A stretch of DNA of 64,000 nt from Oenanthe sinensis (GCA_028671895.1 CM053800.1:17195886-17259885); one strand, 5' to 3'; numbered from the stretch's first letter, positions 33,584-45,054 are shown. A program made the numbers and translations. The notes: generated by a model from the letters alone, not told the origin.

Positions 33584-34031
33584 TGTACTAAGCTTGTAAT
33601 GTTTCTTTGCGTTGTAATGTGTTTTCTTGTTTTCCTGCATTGTAAGTACATTATCTGTTTTCTTGTGTAGTGTAAGGTAGAAGTTAGTTAGCTAAGTGTC
33701 TTGAAACTGGTTTATATTAGGCGTCAATTATTTCGCGAAGTTCGGCGGTGGTAATACTGCTAAAAGGACTTCAGAAGGATAATTGAAGATTGAGTGGACC
33801 GTGTTCTTAAGTACTTAGAGAAAATCTCTAGAAGAGCATGAAGCCATTTGATCGAGCCAACAGGTGTCCAATTTTGGCACTTGAAGTATCAGTGATAGAC
33901 ATGAAGTTAGTTAATCAAGCCAAGCATTATGCAAGTTGACATGATCGTTTATGAATGTTAGTTTATCTTTTTCAGTCCCTGGTTAGTTGAGTTATCCTCA
34001 TTGTGAATTTGGTTGTCACTGTTAGACAATC
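33584..34031 (+). other. 3' untranslated stretch of element 5
   Basis: Between the aORF stop and the polypurine tract. T/G-rich, no ORF, no repeat noticed. Confidence 0.6.
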
Positions 34032-34045
34032 AAATAGGGGGAGAT
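34032..34045 (+). promoter_or_regulatory. Polypurine tract of element 5
   Basis: AAATAGGGGGAGAT directly before the 3' LTR start. Confidence 0.9.
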
Positions 34046-35258
34046 TGAAAGGCATAGGTGTACTAACTTGTAACACTTAATTACTATGAAACTCAACTAG
34101 GTAAAAGATAAAACAACAGCAAAACAAGAGAAACTGAAGAAGCACATGGAATCAAACAACTGAAGAAATGGTAATGATACTTGGTAACTACAAGTAACTA
34201 ATTTGATTAGTTCAGAATGCCTAAGTGAGAAGAAGTTCAATCTCAGTATTGCTCATGCCCTAACTTATCTAATGAAGAATCAAATCAATGCCAAAGAAGT
34301 ATCAAGAAGACCAAAGTGATTTCATGTAATGCATCTCCACAACTGGATAATGTAAAGATTAATCAACAAATGAGAACTGACATTCAGAAGCAAGAACCCC
34401 TTTCAAGACTAGTCACTTATGAACCAGACCACTGCATCAAGTGTCAGGACATTGGAGGCAAGTTCATGTCAGTAATAGAAGATCTCATTTGAATTGAGTG
34501 AGGAAAAGAAATTGAAGAAGCTATGGAAACTTGCTCATAAAGGTTAATCCACAATTAGTCACTAAAGAAAGTCATCATAGGATGAGTGCATATTTGCTAA
34601 GGCAAATGTCGATCCACAGCAGATCGAGATGCGGATCGAGATTGATAATTGAAGTAAAACATGGCAAGGCAAATCTCGATCCACGGCAAATCGAGATCGA
34701 GATTATAGACCGAGATCGAGATCGAGATTATAGACCGAGATCGAGATTATGGACCAAGATCGAGATCGAGATGGGTCCAGGCCGAGATCGAGATGCGGGT
34801 CTATACGTAGCATTTAATGTTCAAGGGACAAGTGGCTTATTGTGAACGGTTGATCCAGAGTAGTTGGGAAAGTACTTTTTGTTGTCGAGTTCCTGATTGG
34901 GCCACGTACACAAAAAGGACAAGATCAAGACTACACGACATTATAAAAGCAGCACTTTGTTTTTATTTGTATAAGACTTTTAAGCAATCTCTGTATTTTT
35001 CTACTGTGTATTTTTCGAAGAGAGCATTTACTGTAAAAAGAAAGTGAGAGAGAATCAGTTGAATTAAGCTTTAATTGCTATATTTATTGTTCAACTGATT
35101 ATGATGCTTTTATGAATGTTGTAGCAAATCCTTCAATGAATATAAAGATATATTCTTGAAATTCTGTGTCATCATTTATTACCTGCATTTATTTTATATT
35201 CCATCATTATTTGAAACAGTTGTATTCACCCCCCCCCTACAACATTTTGGACCTAACA
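34046..35258 (+). repeat. 3' LTR of element 5 (1213 bp)
   Basis: Starts TGAAAGGCATAGG and ends ACCTAACA. Near-identical partner of 20621-21844. Contains the GATCGAGAT array (34608-34800) and TATA (34940-34949). Confidence 0.95.
34608..34800. repeat. GATCGAGAT array, element 5 3' LTR
   Basis: Copy of the 5' LTR array, shorter by one 6-bp GATCGA unit near 34740. Confidence 0.93.
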
Positions 35259-35263
35259 TTATG
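35259..35263. repeat. Target site duplication of element 5, right copy (TTATG)
   Basis: Partner of CTATG at 20616-20620 with one mismatch. Confidence 0.8.
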
Positions 35264-35410
35264 CCTAAAGACACTCCTGTCAAGGCCAAACCAAAGGGCA
35301 AGGGCACAGTCGATGAGAAAGACAAGGACTAGAAAATTTCTGTAGCTAAATCTGTTTACTTATCTAAGCCTCTTGGACCCAATCAAATTTGGGTGCTAAA
35401 GAAGAAGTAA
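35264..35410 (+). pseudogene. gag: Sirevirus gag, C-terminal end, element 4 (continues from 20620)
   Basis: Gag codons resume after element 5: PKDTPVKAKPKGKG, a stop at 35330, then LGPNQIWVLKKK and the gag stop at 35408. Relatives end the same way (GPN..WVPK). The Lys/Pro-rich C-terminus is typical of Sirevirus Gag. Confidence 0.85.
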
Positions 35411-35414
35411 TCAA

Positions 35415-38394
35415 TCTGTGGTTGCAGGGCATAGTAAAGAACAAGCATGTCATGTGGATTCTCGACGGTGGTTGTTCAAGGCATATGATTGGTGATAGGG
35501 CCTCTGCTATCAGATGTGATTGAGAAAGCTGGCCTGATAGTGACCTTCGGAGATAACATCAAGGGATTCACAACGGGATATGGCAATCTGGAAATTGGCA
35601 ATGTTATCATTGAAAATATCTCTCTTGTGGACGGATTAAAGCACAACCTTCTAAGTATCAGTCAGTTCACTGATAAGGGCTACGAAGTAACTTTTGAGAA
35701 AGAAAGATGTGCAATCCAAAACAGGAAAGATACGAAGCTTGCTCTTCAAGGAGTAAGAAATGAGAATCTCTTTGTAGCTCACTTATTCTCTGCAAGCAAA
35801 GGCGAAGTTCAATGTTTTTACATAAAAACTTCAACAGAGGACAGTTGGTTATGGCACAAGAAACTTTCACACCGGAACTTCAAGGAAATGAACTCTTTAG
35901 TTAAGAGGGAGTTGGTTAGAGGTTTACCTGAGATGGAATTCTGTCAAGAAGGGTTATGTGAAGCATGTGAAAAGGGGAAGTCAAAGAAAGCATCTCACCG
36001 AAGCAAAGATTGATCAGACATTACTGAAACACTACAACTTCTACATATGGATTCATTTGGTCTAGTAAATGTCATGTCTATGTCAAGGAAGAGATATGCA
36101 CTAGTAATCGTAGATGACTACTCCAAGTACACGTGAGTGTTGTTTCTAGCCTCAAAGGATGAAGCCCCTCAAAAAATTATCGATCACATAAAGAGGATAG
36201 AGTTAGAAGATGGTTTGCCTGTTAGAAAAATTAGGTCTCACAATGGAACAGAGTTCTGGAATATAACCCTGAATGATTTCTGTATTGAGAAAGGGATTTC
36301 AAGACAATACTCAGCGCCCAGAACTCCACAGCAAAATGGAGTGGTAGAAAGGAAGAACATAACTCTAGTTGAAGCAGCAAGAACAATGTTGAATGAAGCT
36401 AAGTTACCTCTATACTTCTAGGCTGAAGCAGTCAACACAGGTTGTTACACTCAGAATCGTACACTAGTAAATAAAGATCATGATAAGACTCCGTACGAAT
36501 TGATGGCAAACAAGAAACCATTACTGAAATATTTTCATGTGTTTGGAGCAAAGTGTTTTGTACTGAAAGATGATGAGCATCTAAGAAAGTTTGAATCCAA
36601 GGCTCATGAAGGCATATTTTTTGGCTACTATCTGGAATCTAAGGCATACAGGGTTTATATGGTTGAACACAAGAAGGTCATTGAAAGCATGAATCAACTA
36701 GCAGGACTCAGCACTTTAATGATAATCAGGCTGAATCTTCTAGGGCAAATCTGCCTAAACATAGGTGTAGAGTAGAGCTCATCCCTTTGAGTTGATTCTA
36801 GGAGATCCAGATGCTGGAGTCCAAACTAGACGTGCTTCTCAGAATTAATTTTTATTCTCTGGTTTTATCTCAGAAATAGAGCCAAAGAAATTGGAAGAAG
36901 CATTGGAAGATCCAGATTGGGTTATTGCTTTGCAAGAAGAACTCAATCAGTTTCAGAGACAAAAAGTTTGGAAGCTGGTATCCAGGCCAAAGAACAAGTC
37001 TATAATTGGCACAAAGTGGGTATTCAGAAATAAACTGGATGAAGATGGCACTGTTACAAGGAAAAAAGCCAGCCTGGTTGTTAAAGGTTATTCCCAAGAA
37101 GAAGGAATAAATTATGATGAAACTTATGCACCAGTGGCAAGACTTGAAGCTATCAGGATGTTTTTGGCATTCACAACACATTCCAACTTTAAAGTCTATC
37201 AAATGGATGTAAAGAGTGCATTCCTAAATGGAGAGCTTAAAGAAGAAGTGTATGTGGAATAACCCCTAGGGTTTGAAGATCCATAATTTATAAATTTTGT
37301 ATACTTTCTCTTCAAGGAACTCTACACCCCGGACATGGTATGACACTCTATCTATATGTTTAATTGAAAATGGTTTCACTAGAGGTGTCATAGATAAGAC
37401 TCTGTTTTATAAAATGCATAAAAATGACATGATATTAGTACAAGTATATATGGATGATATTATATTTGGTTCTACTAACGATCAGTTGTGTAGTAGATTT
37501 ACTAAGCTAATGTAGAGTAGGTATGAAATTAGCATGATGGGAGAGCTGAATTACTTCCTTGGACTCCAAGTAAGACAAAGGAAAGATGGAATCTTCATTT
37601 GCCAGACCAAGTACATCAGAGATCTATTGAAGAAGTATGGCCTTGAAGATGCATCATCAACCAAAACCCCTATGGCAACTGGCACTAAGCTTGATCAAAA
37701 TGAACCTGGTAAGAAGGTAGACATCACAAGCTATAGAGGTATGATCGACTCATTACTTTACTTAACTATAAGTAGGCCAGATATTATATTTGCTACATGA
37801 TTGTGTGCTAGGTTTCAGTTTAACCCTAAAGAATCACATCTTATAGTTGTTAAATGAATTTTTAGGTATCTTAAGGGAAGTCTGAATCTTGAACTTTGGT
37901 ACCCTAAAGATATAGGTTTTGACCTTGTTGGCTATACAGATTCTAATTATGCAGGTTGTAGGGTTGATACAAAGAGTACATCAGGGAGTTGTCAATTCCT
38001 TGGTAGAAGATTGGTGTCCTGGTATAGCAAGAAGCAACACTCAGTTGCAATTTCAATAACTGAAGCTGAATATGTTGCAGCTGGAAGTTGTTGTTCTGAA
38101 ATTCTGTGGATAAGGAACCAACTTCAAGACTATGGACTGTTGCTGAACAAAATTCCAAAATTATGTGACAATACAAGTTCCATAGTCATCACAAACAATC
38201 ATGTTCAACATTCAAGGACCAAGCACATTGATATCAGGTATCATTTAATTAGAGAACATGTCATGAATGGTACTGTAGAGTTACATTTTGTACCTACAGA
38301 GCAGCAAATTGCAGACATCTTTACTAAACCACTGGATGAAATCACTTTCACTAGACTGGTTTGTGAACTTGGGATATTAAATTCTACTAATTAG
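35415..38394 (+). pseudogene. pol: Sirevirus pol (PR-IN-RT-RNase H), broken, element 4
   Basis: Protease active site reads LDGGCSRHM (DGG for DSG) near 35462-35488. HHCC region HKKLSHRNFK..CEACEKGK at 35853-35982. In the integrase the second catalytic Asp is His (SHNGTEF, near 36236-36256), while the Glu in VVERKN is kept near 36350. Stops at 36011, 36134 and 36418 include TGG-to-TGA and TGG-to-TAG changes. RT at 36890-37535 has YMDD at 37447-37458 and stops at 37260 and 37513. RNase H (37534-38394) has YTDSNYAGC, TEAEYVA, CDNTSSIV and DIFTKPLDEITF and is cut by stops near 37798 and 37855. Inactive, and older than element 5, which lies inside its gag. Confidence 0.92.
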
Positions 38395-38889
38395 TTAGTA
38401 ATCAAAAAATGCAATTTGAAGCTGATAAATTCAATAGTTAATTAATGTTAATATTTTCAGGACTTGTGAATTTATTTACCAAATTATTTTCCAGCTATTA
38501 AGATTAAATATTAGATAAATACCCTGTGCATGCCTGCTAATTTTGTTAATCTGGTATTTATTTCATTTTGATCTTAGAAAATATTTAAGTGCTTGGATTT
38601 AATTGATAAATTCTTGGCACTTATATATATTTAATATTATTTGAAACTATTTTAAATAGAAAGGATGAATTTTTATATTTATTCTCATATTTAAAATAAA
38701 AGTAAAATAATAAGAAGCATAATTTATTTATGATAATAATTTTAACAATTAATGTTATTATTTTTGTTAATAAATATTTTCTGAAATAATATTTGTGAGT
38801 AATTAATTATTATTGATTAATTATACAAATTATTCATAAATAATATTTATTTATTAGTAGCAAAATCAAAAGAACACTTGAGATTTTAT

Positions 38890-39340
38890 ATTGCTTTGTG
38901 GCGCTTAAATAGTTTAGTGGTGCCTATACAGTGCATTCACTGTGAAGGCATAAGCTAACACAAGTACTTAGAGAATTTCTTATTTGCTGATAGGTTTTGT
39001 GGCGCTAGGCATGTATGTGGCGTCATCACAATAAAAATACTGTGAAGGCGCAACATAAATCAGCCTAGTCCCTTGTTGCCAAGTTGTGACGCTAGTTAAA
39101 TTATATGGCGCCAACACAGTGATTACACTGTGGAGGCGTAACATAAATTAATCTTAAAGTTTTGTTGCGTTAGTTTTGTTTAGTGGTGCCTACATAGTGG
39201 TAGCACTGTGCAGGCGCAACAAAAGTACATAACAACTTTTATATGTTTTTTGGCGTCTATATATATGTGTTGTTTTGTTGCATTTCTTTATATACATACA
39301 CAGTACAAACACCATATAAGGCGCAAGAAAACATCATATC
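38890..39340. repeat. GGCGCC..GGCGCAACA motif array, element 4 spacer
   Basis: At least five inverted pairs, for example GTGCCTATACAGTG..CACTGTGAAGGC (38930-38950), GGCGCCAACACAGTG..CACTGTGGAGGCG (39109-39140) and GTGCCTACATAGTG..CACTGTGCAGGCGCAACA (39185-39222). The motif vocabulary is the same as in the LTRs of element 4. Confidence 0.88.
39287..39298 (+). promoter_or_regulatory. Putative internal TATA box before the element 4 aORF
   Basis: CTTTATATACAT at the end of the motif array, about 400 bases upstream of the aORF ATG. A weaker TATATATATG lies at 39258-39267 inside the array. Confidence 0.4.
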
Positions 39341-39704
39341 TGTAAATTTTTAATCGAATATTACTAAGCCATTTTTTATCCATTTTTTAATCTAAGACCA
39401 AATTTTTGAACCCCACTTTCTCGCCTTTCATTTGTAAGTGGTCTCATTAATTTTGGTTAGGGTTCTAAAATACTCAATTTTTCAAAATCTCAAACTGATT
39501 GGATAGGGTTTGTTAATTCTTGATCAATTAAAAAAATTATAATAAAATTAAAAGTGTGCTTAAAATTACTAGGAGATCAACATATTTTTATTTCACGAAA
39601 ATCCAAGTAATTTTAATAATTAGGGTTTGGTTCGTAATTTACTAAAATTATTCGATATTAATTAGTAATTTTAATTCATAAAAATTACCTCTCAATTTAA
39701 TAAA

Positions 39705-41209
39705 ATGACAGGTAATTTTGAGATTAAGAAGACTAATTATTTGTCAATTTTAGTAAATGATTTGACTGAGGTAGGAGACTTAGGTAATTGGGCAAGGTTT
39801 TTAAACGAACATTCAATAGTCCGGTATGCACTAACAACTTCTGTTCCTTTGAATAGAAATTTATTAAGACAGGTATATAGGTCTGATCAGGACACATCTG
39901 CAGATGTCATCTCAGCCTTTACATGCAAGATTCAGAGAAAGAAGGTGCGAATAACTGAGATTGACATCAATCGAGCACTTCATCTACTGTCTGAGAATTT
40001 TGAAGATGAGCCATCTCAAGCAGATTTAGGCAACTTCTTTATGTTCCTGCACTGCCACAGAGTAAACAATAATCTTCTGAAGAAGATTTACAAGATCACC
40101 TAACCCTGTCTCATGGATTTGCACCAAAAACAGGTGACTTTCACGAGATTACGCAGTTCAATAAGGTGATTGGGTATGCAGTAGCTTCTAGATCCAGGAT
40201 AAACTTTGGCAAGCTGATCATGATAGAGATTCTCAAGAACCAGGAAAAAATGGAAAACTTCTGTCTGTATCTCAGATTTTTGCAGCTGGTGTTGAATCAA
40301 GTGCTGAGAGCTGATCAACTACAAGTGTTTCAGAACAGTCAATTGGAAGAGTCACCCTCACTACAATTCAACACAATTCTACTGCTACAGAATGAGGCTG
40401 ACTATCCTTACAGGTATACTCCTGCTCCAATGACTGAGCCTATTAGAGATTACTTTGCTCTTCTTAGACAGGTTAATGAAGAAGATGCGGAAGAAGTAGA
40501 AGAAGTTGCAACAGAAGAAGTAGCAGCAACAACCTTTGAAGAGGACAATGAACCTAAAAATTCAAGTGACTCTGGAAGCACAGCAGTAACAGAAGAAGAA
40601 GAAGAACCAGGCATTGATAAAGAAGATGAAATTATGGAAGAAGCTTGTTCTGAACATGAGTAAGAACCAATTCCTGAAGAAGAACAAAGGAATATCCCTG
40701 AAAATCAAACAGAGGATATAGTTGTTGAGGAAAAAGTGGAAGAGCCTCAGACTACAGAGGTATACATCTCTAACATTTTTGATGAACAAATGTATGAAGG
40801 TACACTTCTTGACTTTGACTTTTCTGCTTTCCTAACAGAAGAATTTTTCACAATATCTCTTACTGTGCCTCAAAGGGCAATGCACACATAAGAGCCCTCA
40901 GTGGCCATCGAAGCTGGCAATGAACTGGCAGACCAACCAGTTCTAACCACTGCCAGAGAACAACAAACATTTCATTCATCTCCCAAAACTAGAAAAAGAA
41001 CCATTCTATTAGATGATAGGAGTGAGTCCCTACCGGATCAGGAAGTTTTTCAAATATCCCCTACAGCTCTTCCTTCTCAAAAGCGTCGAAAAATGAATTT
41101 TAAACCTCAAGCATCTGTAAGCCAAGACCCTGATTCTCCAATCTCTGAGACCTTTCTCTTCCTTCGTGACCTTAATTCTGAAGAACAAAGGAAGTTTCTA
41201 AGTCATTAG
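39705..41209 (+). pseudogene. Additional ORF (aORF), broken and 3'-truncated, element 4
   Basis: Starts MTGNFEIKKTNYLSILVNDL. The first 132 codons hold the shared N-terminal domain (RYALTTSVPLN..FTCKIQRKKVRITEIDINRALHL). A frameshift near 40100 leads to a second frame: GYAVASRSRINFGKL matches the YGVANNRRVNVGKHL block of element 5. A very acidic Glu-rich region follows, with stops at 40661 and 40889, then a basic part (RKRTILL, KRRKMNFK). The last residues (about KFLSH) are encoded by LTR sequence, because the aORF runs into the truncated 3' LTR at 41190 with no UTR or polypurine tract. It shares the aORF domain order but little exact sequence with elements 5 and 7. Function unknown. Confidence 0.8.
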
Positions 41210-41732
41210 TGGTGCATATACAGGGAAACTAGTGTATATGCGCAACTAACCCTAGTACTAGGTGTAACAAAGTAATAAGGGGCGCAACAAAATGTTCCAG
41301 GTGCAACAAAATAACTTAGTGGCACCTACACACCACCAACACTCTACAGGCGCAACATAGGACTTATACATTGCTGGAAACCCATTTCCAAAAGGAATAT
41401 AGAATATATATGGGTGAAATCAATACAGAAAGTAAGGAATTCATTAATGTTCAACACAAAAGATATACAGATAGCATCTCTATTAAAGACACACATTAAA
41501 CTCACCCAACTGTATTTCTGTTGTAACATTGATTGAATCCATTAAAGCTAATCATACTGATTAGAAGTGTAATACTCAGGGATTTAATAATCTACTTTTA
41601 TTTCCCCGAATCTTTGTATTTCAATAACTATCATTTTCATATCTCAAGAACACAAACACTTAATCCGCAATTAAATGAAAAATCTACCATATCATATTCA
41701 ACCCCCCTTCTATGATGATTTTGGACCTAACA
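41190..41732 (+). repeat. 3' LTR of element 4, 5'-truncated (543 bp)
   Basis: Aligns with 17451-17994, the last 544 bases of the 5' LTR, from GGAAGTTT to GGACCTAACA. The first 604 bases of the LTR, the polypurine tract and the aORF end are deleted. Contains part of the GGCGCAACA array (41206-41360) and TATA at 41402-41414. I find no matching target duplication with the bases before 16847. Confidence 0.88.
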
Positions 41733-43194
41733 AAGCTAGTAAAATATTTGAATAAAACTAATTTAAAAAATCAAAAGACTTTATAATTTAGCCTTCAAGA
41801 CTTTTTAAATAAGCTGGGAAAGACTTTTAAAACTCGGTAAGACTTTTAAAAATTAGGTAAGACTTTTTTTAAGGCCCAACAAGACTTTTTGCACTTGAAT
41901 TTTTGGTAAGATTTTTTCTAAAGTCTTGAGAAATTTTCGGTAAGACTTTTTAAATAGTCTTAAATAAAATTCGGTAAGACCTTTTGAATATTCTCGGTAA
42001 GACTTTTTAATTTGAAGCTCGATAAGACTTTTAATTAAAAGCTCGGTAAGACTTTTGATATAGCTTGCAAGACTTTTTCTTTGCCTAACTTTGGACACGT
42101 GGCAGCCTCTAATTTGTTCAATTAACATAAATCACCTGCCAATTCCAATTTGAAAAAGCAAGGGGCCTATTTCGTCTTTTAGTGGATAGGCTCCGTAGAA
42201 ATGTTTTTAGACCTGCACAGCTTATAATCTTTGATTAATTAATAATAAATTTAATTCAGAAAATATAAAATAAATATCTAATATTAATTAGATATTTATA
42301 AATATAATTTACTAAATAAATAAATATTTATTAATAAAAATAAATCAATACGCTCTAAGCTGCGGTCTTCTGAACGTCTAGAACCGAACTCCTTTTGACT
42401 TGGAAATGATAAATCAATTCCAACCAGGGTTCCACTTTTACGAATATATGACTCCTGTTTAGCTGTATCTATAGTTGGAAATGATAAATCAATACTTCTT
42501 TTCACCACTGCATGTACCCAGTCAAATATTCAATCTTGGATTCTGATTCTTGTACATTGCATTCCAAATAAACTTGTTTCCCTTTGAGCTTCTGGCTTCT
42601 ATCTTCTTCATTCTAAAATAATTCAAAATTAATTAATTCTTTAATTAATTTAAAAAATAAATTAATTCTAAGTGAATTAATTTACTAATTAAATTAACTA
42701 ATTAATTTAATTAATTAATAGAGAATTAAATTAAAGTCTTGACTGTAGGACTATTGTTGATGTAGATAAAACTCTTCTACTCTTCAACATTAACCTTCTA
42801 ACCACTTGAACTTTTTGATGACGAATCTTCATTGACATTGTTGACACCCTGTGCACTGGTCTGGTTCACAAATGAGAAACTACAATGTTGATTCTCATTT
42901 CTGCTGTAGTGGTCTTTATATCCTGTCATCTCTTTGTTCTTCCTCTATAATTTTCTTCCTCTGGAATCTTTCTGTAGAGGCACTTAAAACCTTCTGTATC
43001 TTCTGAACTCTTCTGAAATACTACTCCTTTATTTTACACCAATGCTTGAACATATTAATGAACTTCTTTCAGTGTAGAGTAACAGTCTTGTCAGACTTCT
43101 TATGATATTATGATTCTTCCCGTTTAGTTGACATTCTTATCTGAGTTGAGTTGTCATCTACTTATTACAAATAAGACTAGTCATATAACTTTCA
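41733..43194 (-). repeat. LTR of element 3, 5' portion (U3)
   Basis: Read on the minus strand it starts TGAAAGTTATATGAC at 43194, resembling the TGAAAGGCATAGG start of element 5, including GTAATAAGTAGATGACAACTC against GTAACACTTAATTAC..AACTC. It carries GAACCAGACCAGTGCAC (42853-42869), shared with the element 4 and 5 LTRs, and an AAGACTTTT array. The piece ends at 41733, where element 4 begins; the remainder is 16262-16846. The AT-rich part 42230-42340 and 42600-42720 has no other feature. Confidence 0.72.
41773..42079. repeat. GGTAAGACTTTT array, element 3 LTR
   Basis: About thirteen copies of AAGACTTTT, many as CTCGGTAAGACTTTT, plus some inverted AAGTCTT (for example AAGACTTTTTAAATAGTCTT at 41944-41963). 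Spacing is roughly 20-40 bases. Confidence 0.92.
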
Positions 43195-44755
43195 CAAGTA
43201 TACAACTTGTGGTACTTAGAAAGATATTGTAATATTCCTAATTTCCAGGTACTTTTTAAACTTTTGTTAATAAATAGTAAATACGCGTTAGAGGTAAAAA
43301 TGGTTGCGTCACTTGACTTACGTATCGAAAAGTAGAGTTTCGAAGTCGTATTATTAAAGTGTGATATAAAATATTGTATGTAAATCTCACCAGAACTTGG
43401 AGATTCGTAACTCAAAAATATTTTGTAGTTCGTATTTTTAAGTTAGTCTACGTAATATACGTAGTACTTCCTTAGTATATTTTATCCGGAGAATCACATC
43501 CGAACCCTTTCAAATAAATAGGATGGAGTTTAAATAATAGTATATAATAAATAATAAATAAGGAATGATGTTTTGGTGGGTATTCAAGTTATTAGAATTT
43601 CCGGAACGAGTAATAGTTATTAGATTCGTCATAGCGGATCGTTACGAAAACGTATCCTAAATTACTTCCTTAAATTAGTAATTAAACAAAATTTGTTTAA
43701 TAAAAAGAAATGCAAATACTTGCACTTGGTTAGTGTGTTATGGAAGCTAGTAACATTGACTAAAGTCAAGGAGGACTTTTGTTGACTTGACCTTTGGATG
43801 GATTAAGAAGCCAATAGCCAAGCTAGTTAAACATAAAGCAAAAATAGAAAATAAAAACATCAAGAACACCCCCATTGAAGAGATCTTCGGCTGAAACAAG
43901 AAGAGGAAGAGGAGAAAAATCCAAAGCTCACTCCATACTTGCTTGATCATCTTAGTTAAGAGCTTAAAAGAAAGGTATAACCCTCACCTATCTTCCATAT
44001 GAATCCTACACATAGTTATCTGCTAGAAATCTTGATTTCTCATGAAGAACAAGAACATGAATAGTAACTTTTCATAAAAATAAAATCTTAAACTCATGTT
44101 TTATGATTCCTTAAGCTTTGTTAGTGTTTGTTAAGTGTTAATTAGGCTATGGGTAGTTGTTGTTATGCATATATAGTCATGGAACTCAAGTAATAGCTAT
44201 ATGATGATTGTATGGCTTTGGATGCCATGTTTTGATTATGATCATAGTTAAAGCTTGCTTATTTTATTGGTTATAGTTGTGGAATGTGGAGATAATTTGA
44301 TTAAGGTTGATGGATGTTAAGGGTATGGAATGATATGGAATGAATTGATTGATTATGAAGTAGTATGATTGTTTTAAAAATGAGGTGAGTTCGTGGGTGA
44401 TTTTTGATGAATTATTGGTAGCAATTGGATGATAATAAAAATGTGAAATCACTTGGGATTGATTGGTTGTATGTTCAAGTAGTAGTATAAATTGTTTTGG
44501 AGTTGTTTGGGTTGAAGTTGAGTAGTGTAAAAATTGGGAAAACGTTGAGCGTACAAACATAACCACGCCATTTTTTTCTAACTGTAACTGACCTAGAGAC
44601 CCGAAGGGGATACCCTGACTTGTTGAACCAACTCTGGACATGTATTCATAGAGAACGGTCTCTAGATCGTTTAGGCGCAAAATTCATGTCAATCGGAATT
44701 ACGAGCGAAAAGATATGAATTAATTAGTAACGGTAGCGCAGAATCTTAAAAATCT
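43195..44755. other. Unclassified region, no supported gene
   Basis: About 1.5 kb that matches none of the seven elements. The segment 43870-43980 (GAAACAAGAAGAGGAAGAGG, then AAGAGCTTAAAAGAAAGGTA) and 44560-44720 (GAGACCCGAAGGGGATACC and GAGAACGGTCTCTAGATCG) look like the leader and U3 parts of plant Ty3/gypsy LTRs as I remember them. I cannot place LTR ends. A 138-codon minus-strand frame at 44264-44680 has no recognisable features. This may be a degraded gypsy LTR fragment or unique DNA. Confidence 0.3.
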
Positions 44756-45054
44756 GTTTTTACCTAACTTAGAGGCTATGATCACACTAGCTAGGCTATT
44801 CCATTAAATCTGAAACTTTTATCTAAGATACTATAGATGTCAAGGATGTCACTTGATATATTTATCTGTCCATAGCTACAAATTATCCATCGATAAGTAA
44901 ATATATCATCAATTGATATATTTATCTGTCGATAACTGTAATTTATCCACAGATATGTAAAATGTTTATCAGTTTATTATGAAAGAATCAATAGATTAAC
45001 ATAGTCAATGGCTAAAATTAATGTAAATACATAACTTATCAGACATTCAATAGA
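44756..45054 (-). other. 3' spacer of element 6 with TATCTGTCGATAA repeats
   Basis: Sequence 3' of pol on the minus strand. It contains two copies of a unit with TGATATATTTATCTGTC (44853-44875 and 44917-44936), each followed by a CGATAA / ATTATCC inverted half. The left end of the element is not identifiable. Confidence 0.55.
44851..44960. repeat. TTATCTGTCGATAA-type motif repeats, element 6
   Basis: Motifs TATCTGTC and CATCGATAAG / CCACAGATA occur in both orientations in about 110 bases. Related ATCAATTGAT / TATCAGTCGATTGATG strings recur at 48538-48620 within the same element. Confidence 0.7.

Larger units (their letters stand above)
38395..39704 (+). other. Pol-aORF spacer of element 4
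   Basis: AT-rich, no gene. 38395-38880 has no feature I can support. 38890-39340 is the GGCGCAACA motif array. 39341-39704 is a T/A-rich leader before the aORF start. Confidence 0.8.

Noticed and set aside
44264..44680. 138-codon minus-strand ORF
   Set aside because: Low-complexity composition, no motif, in an AT-rich region where frames of this size occur by chance.
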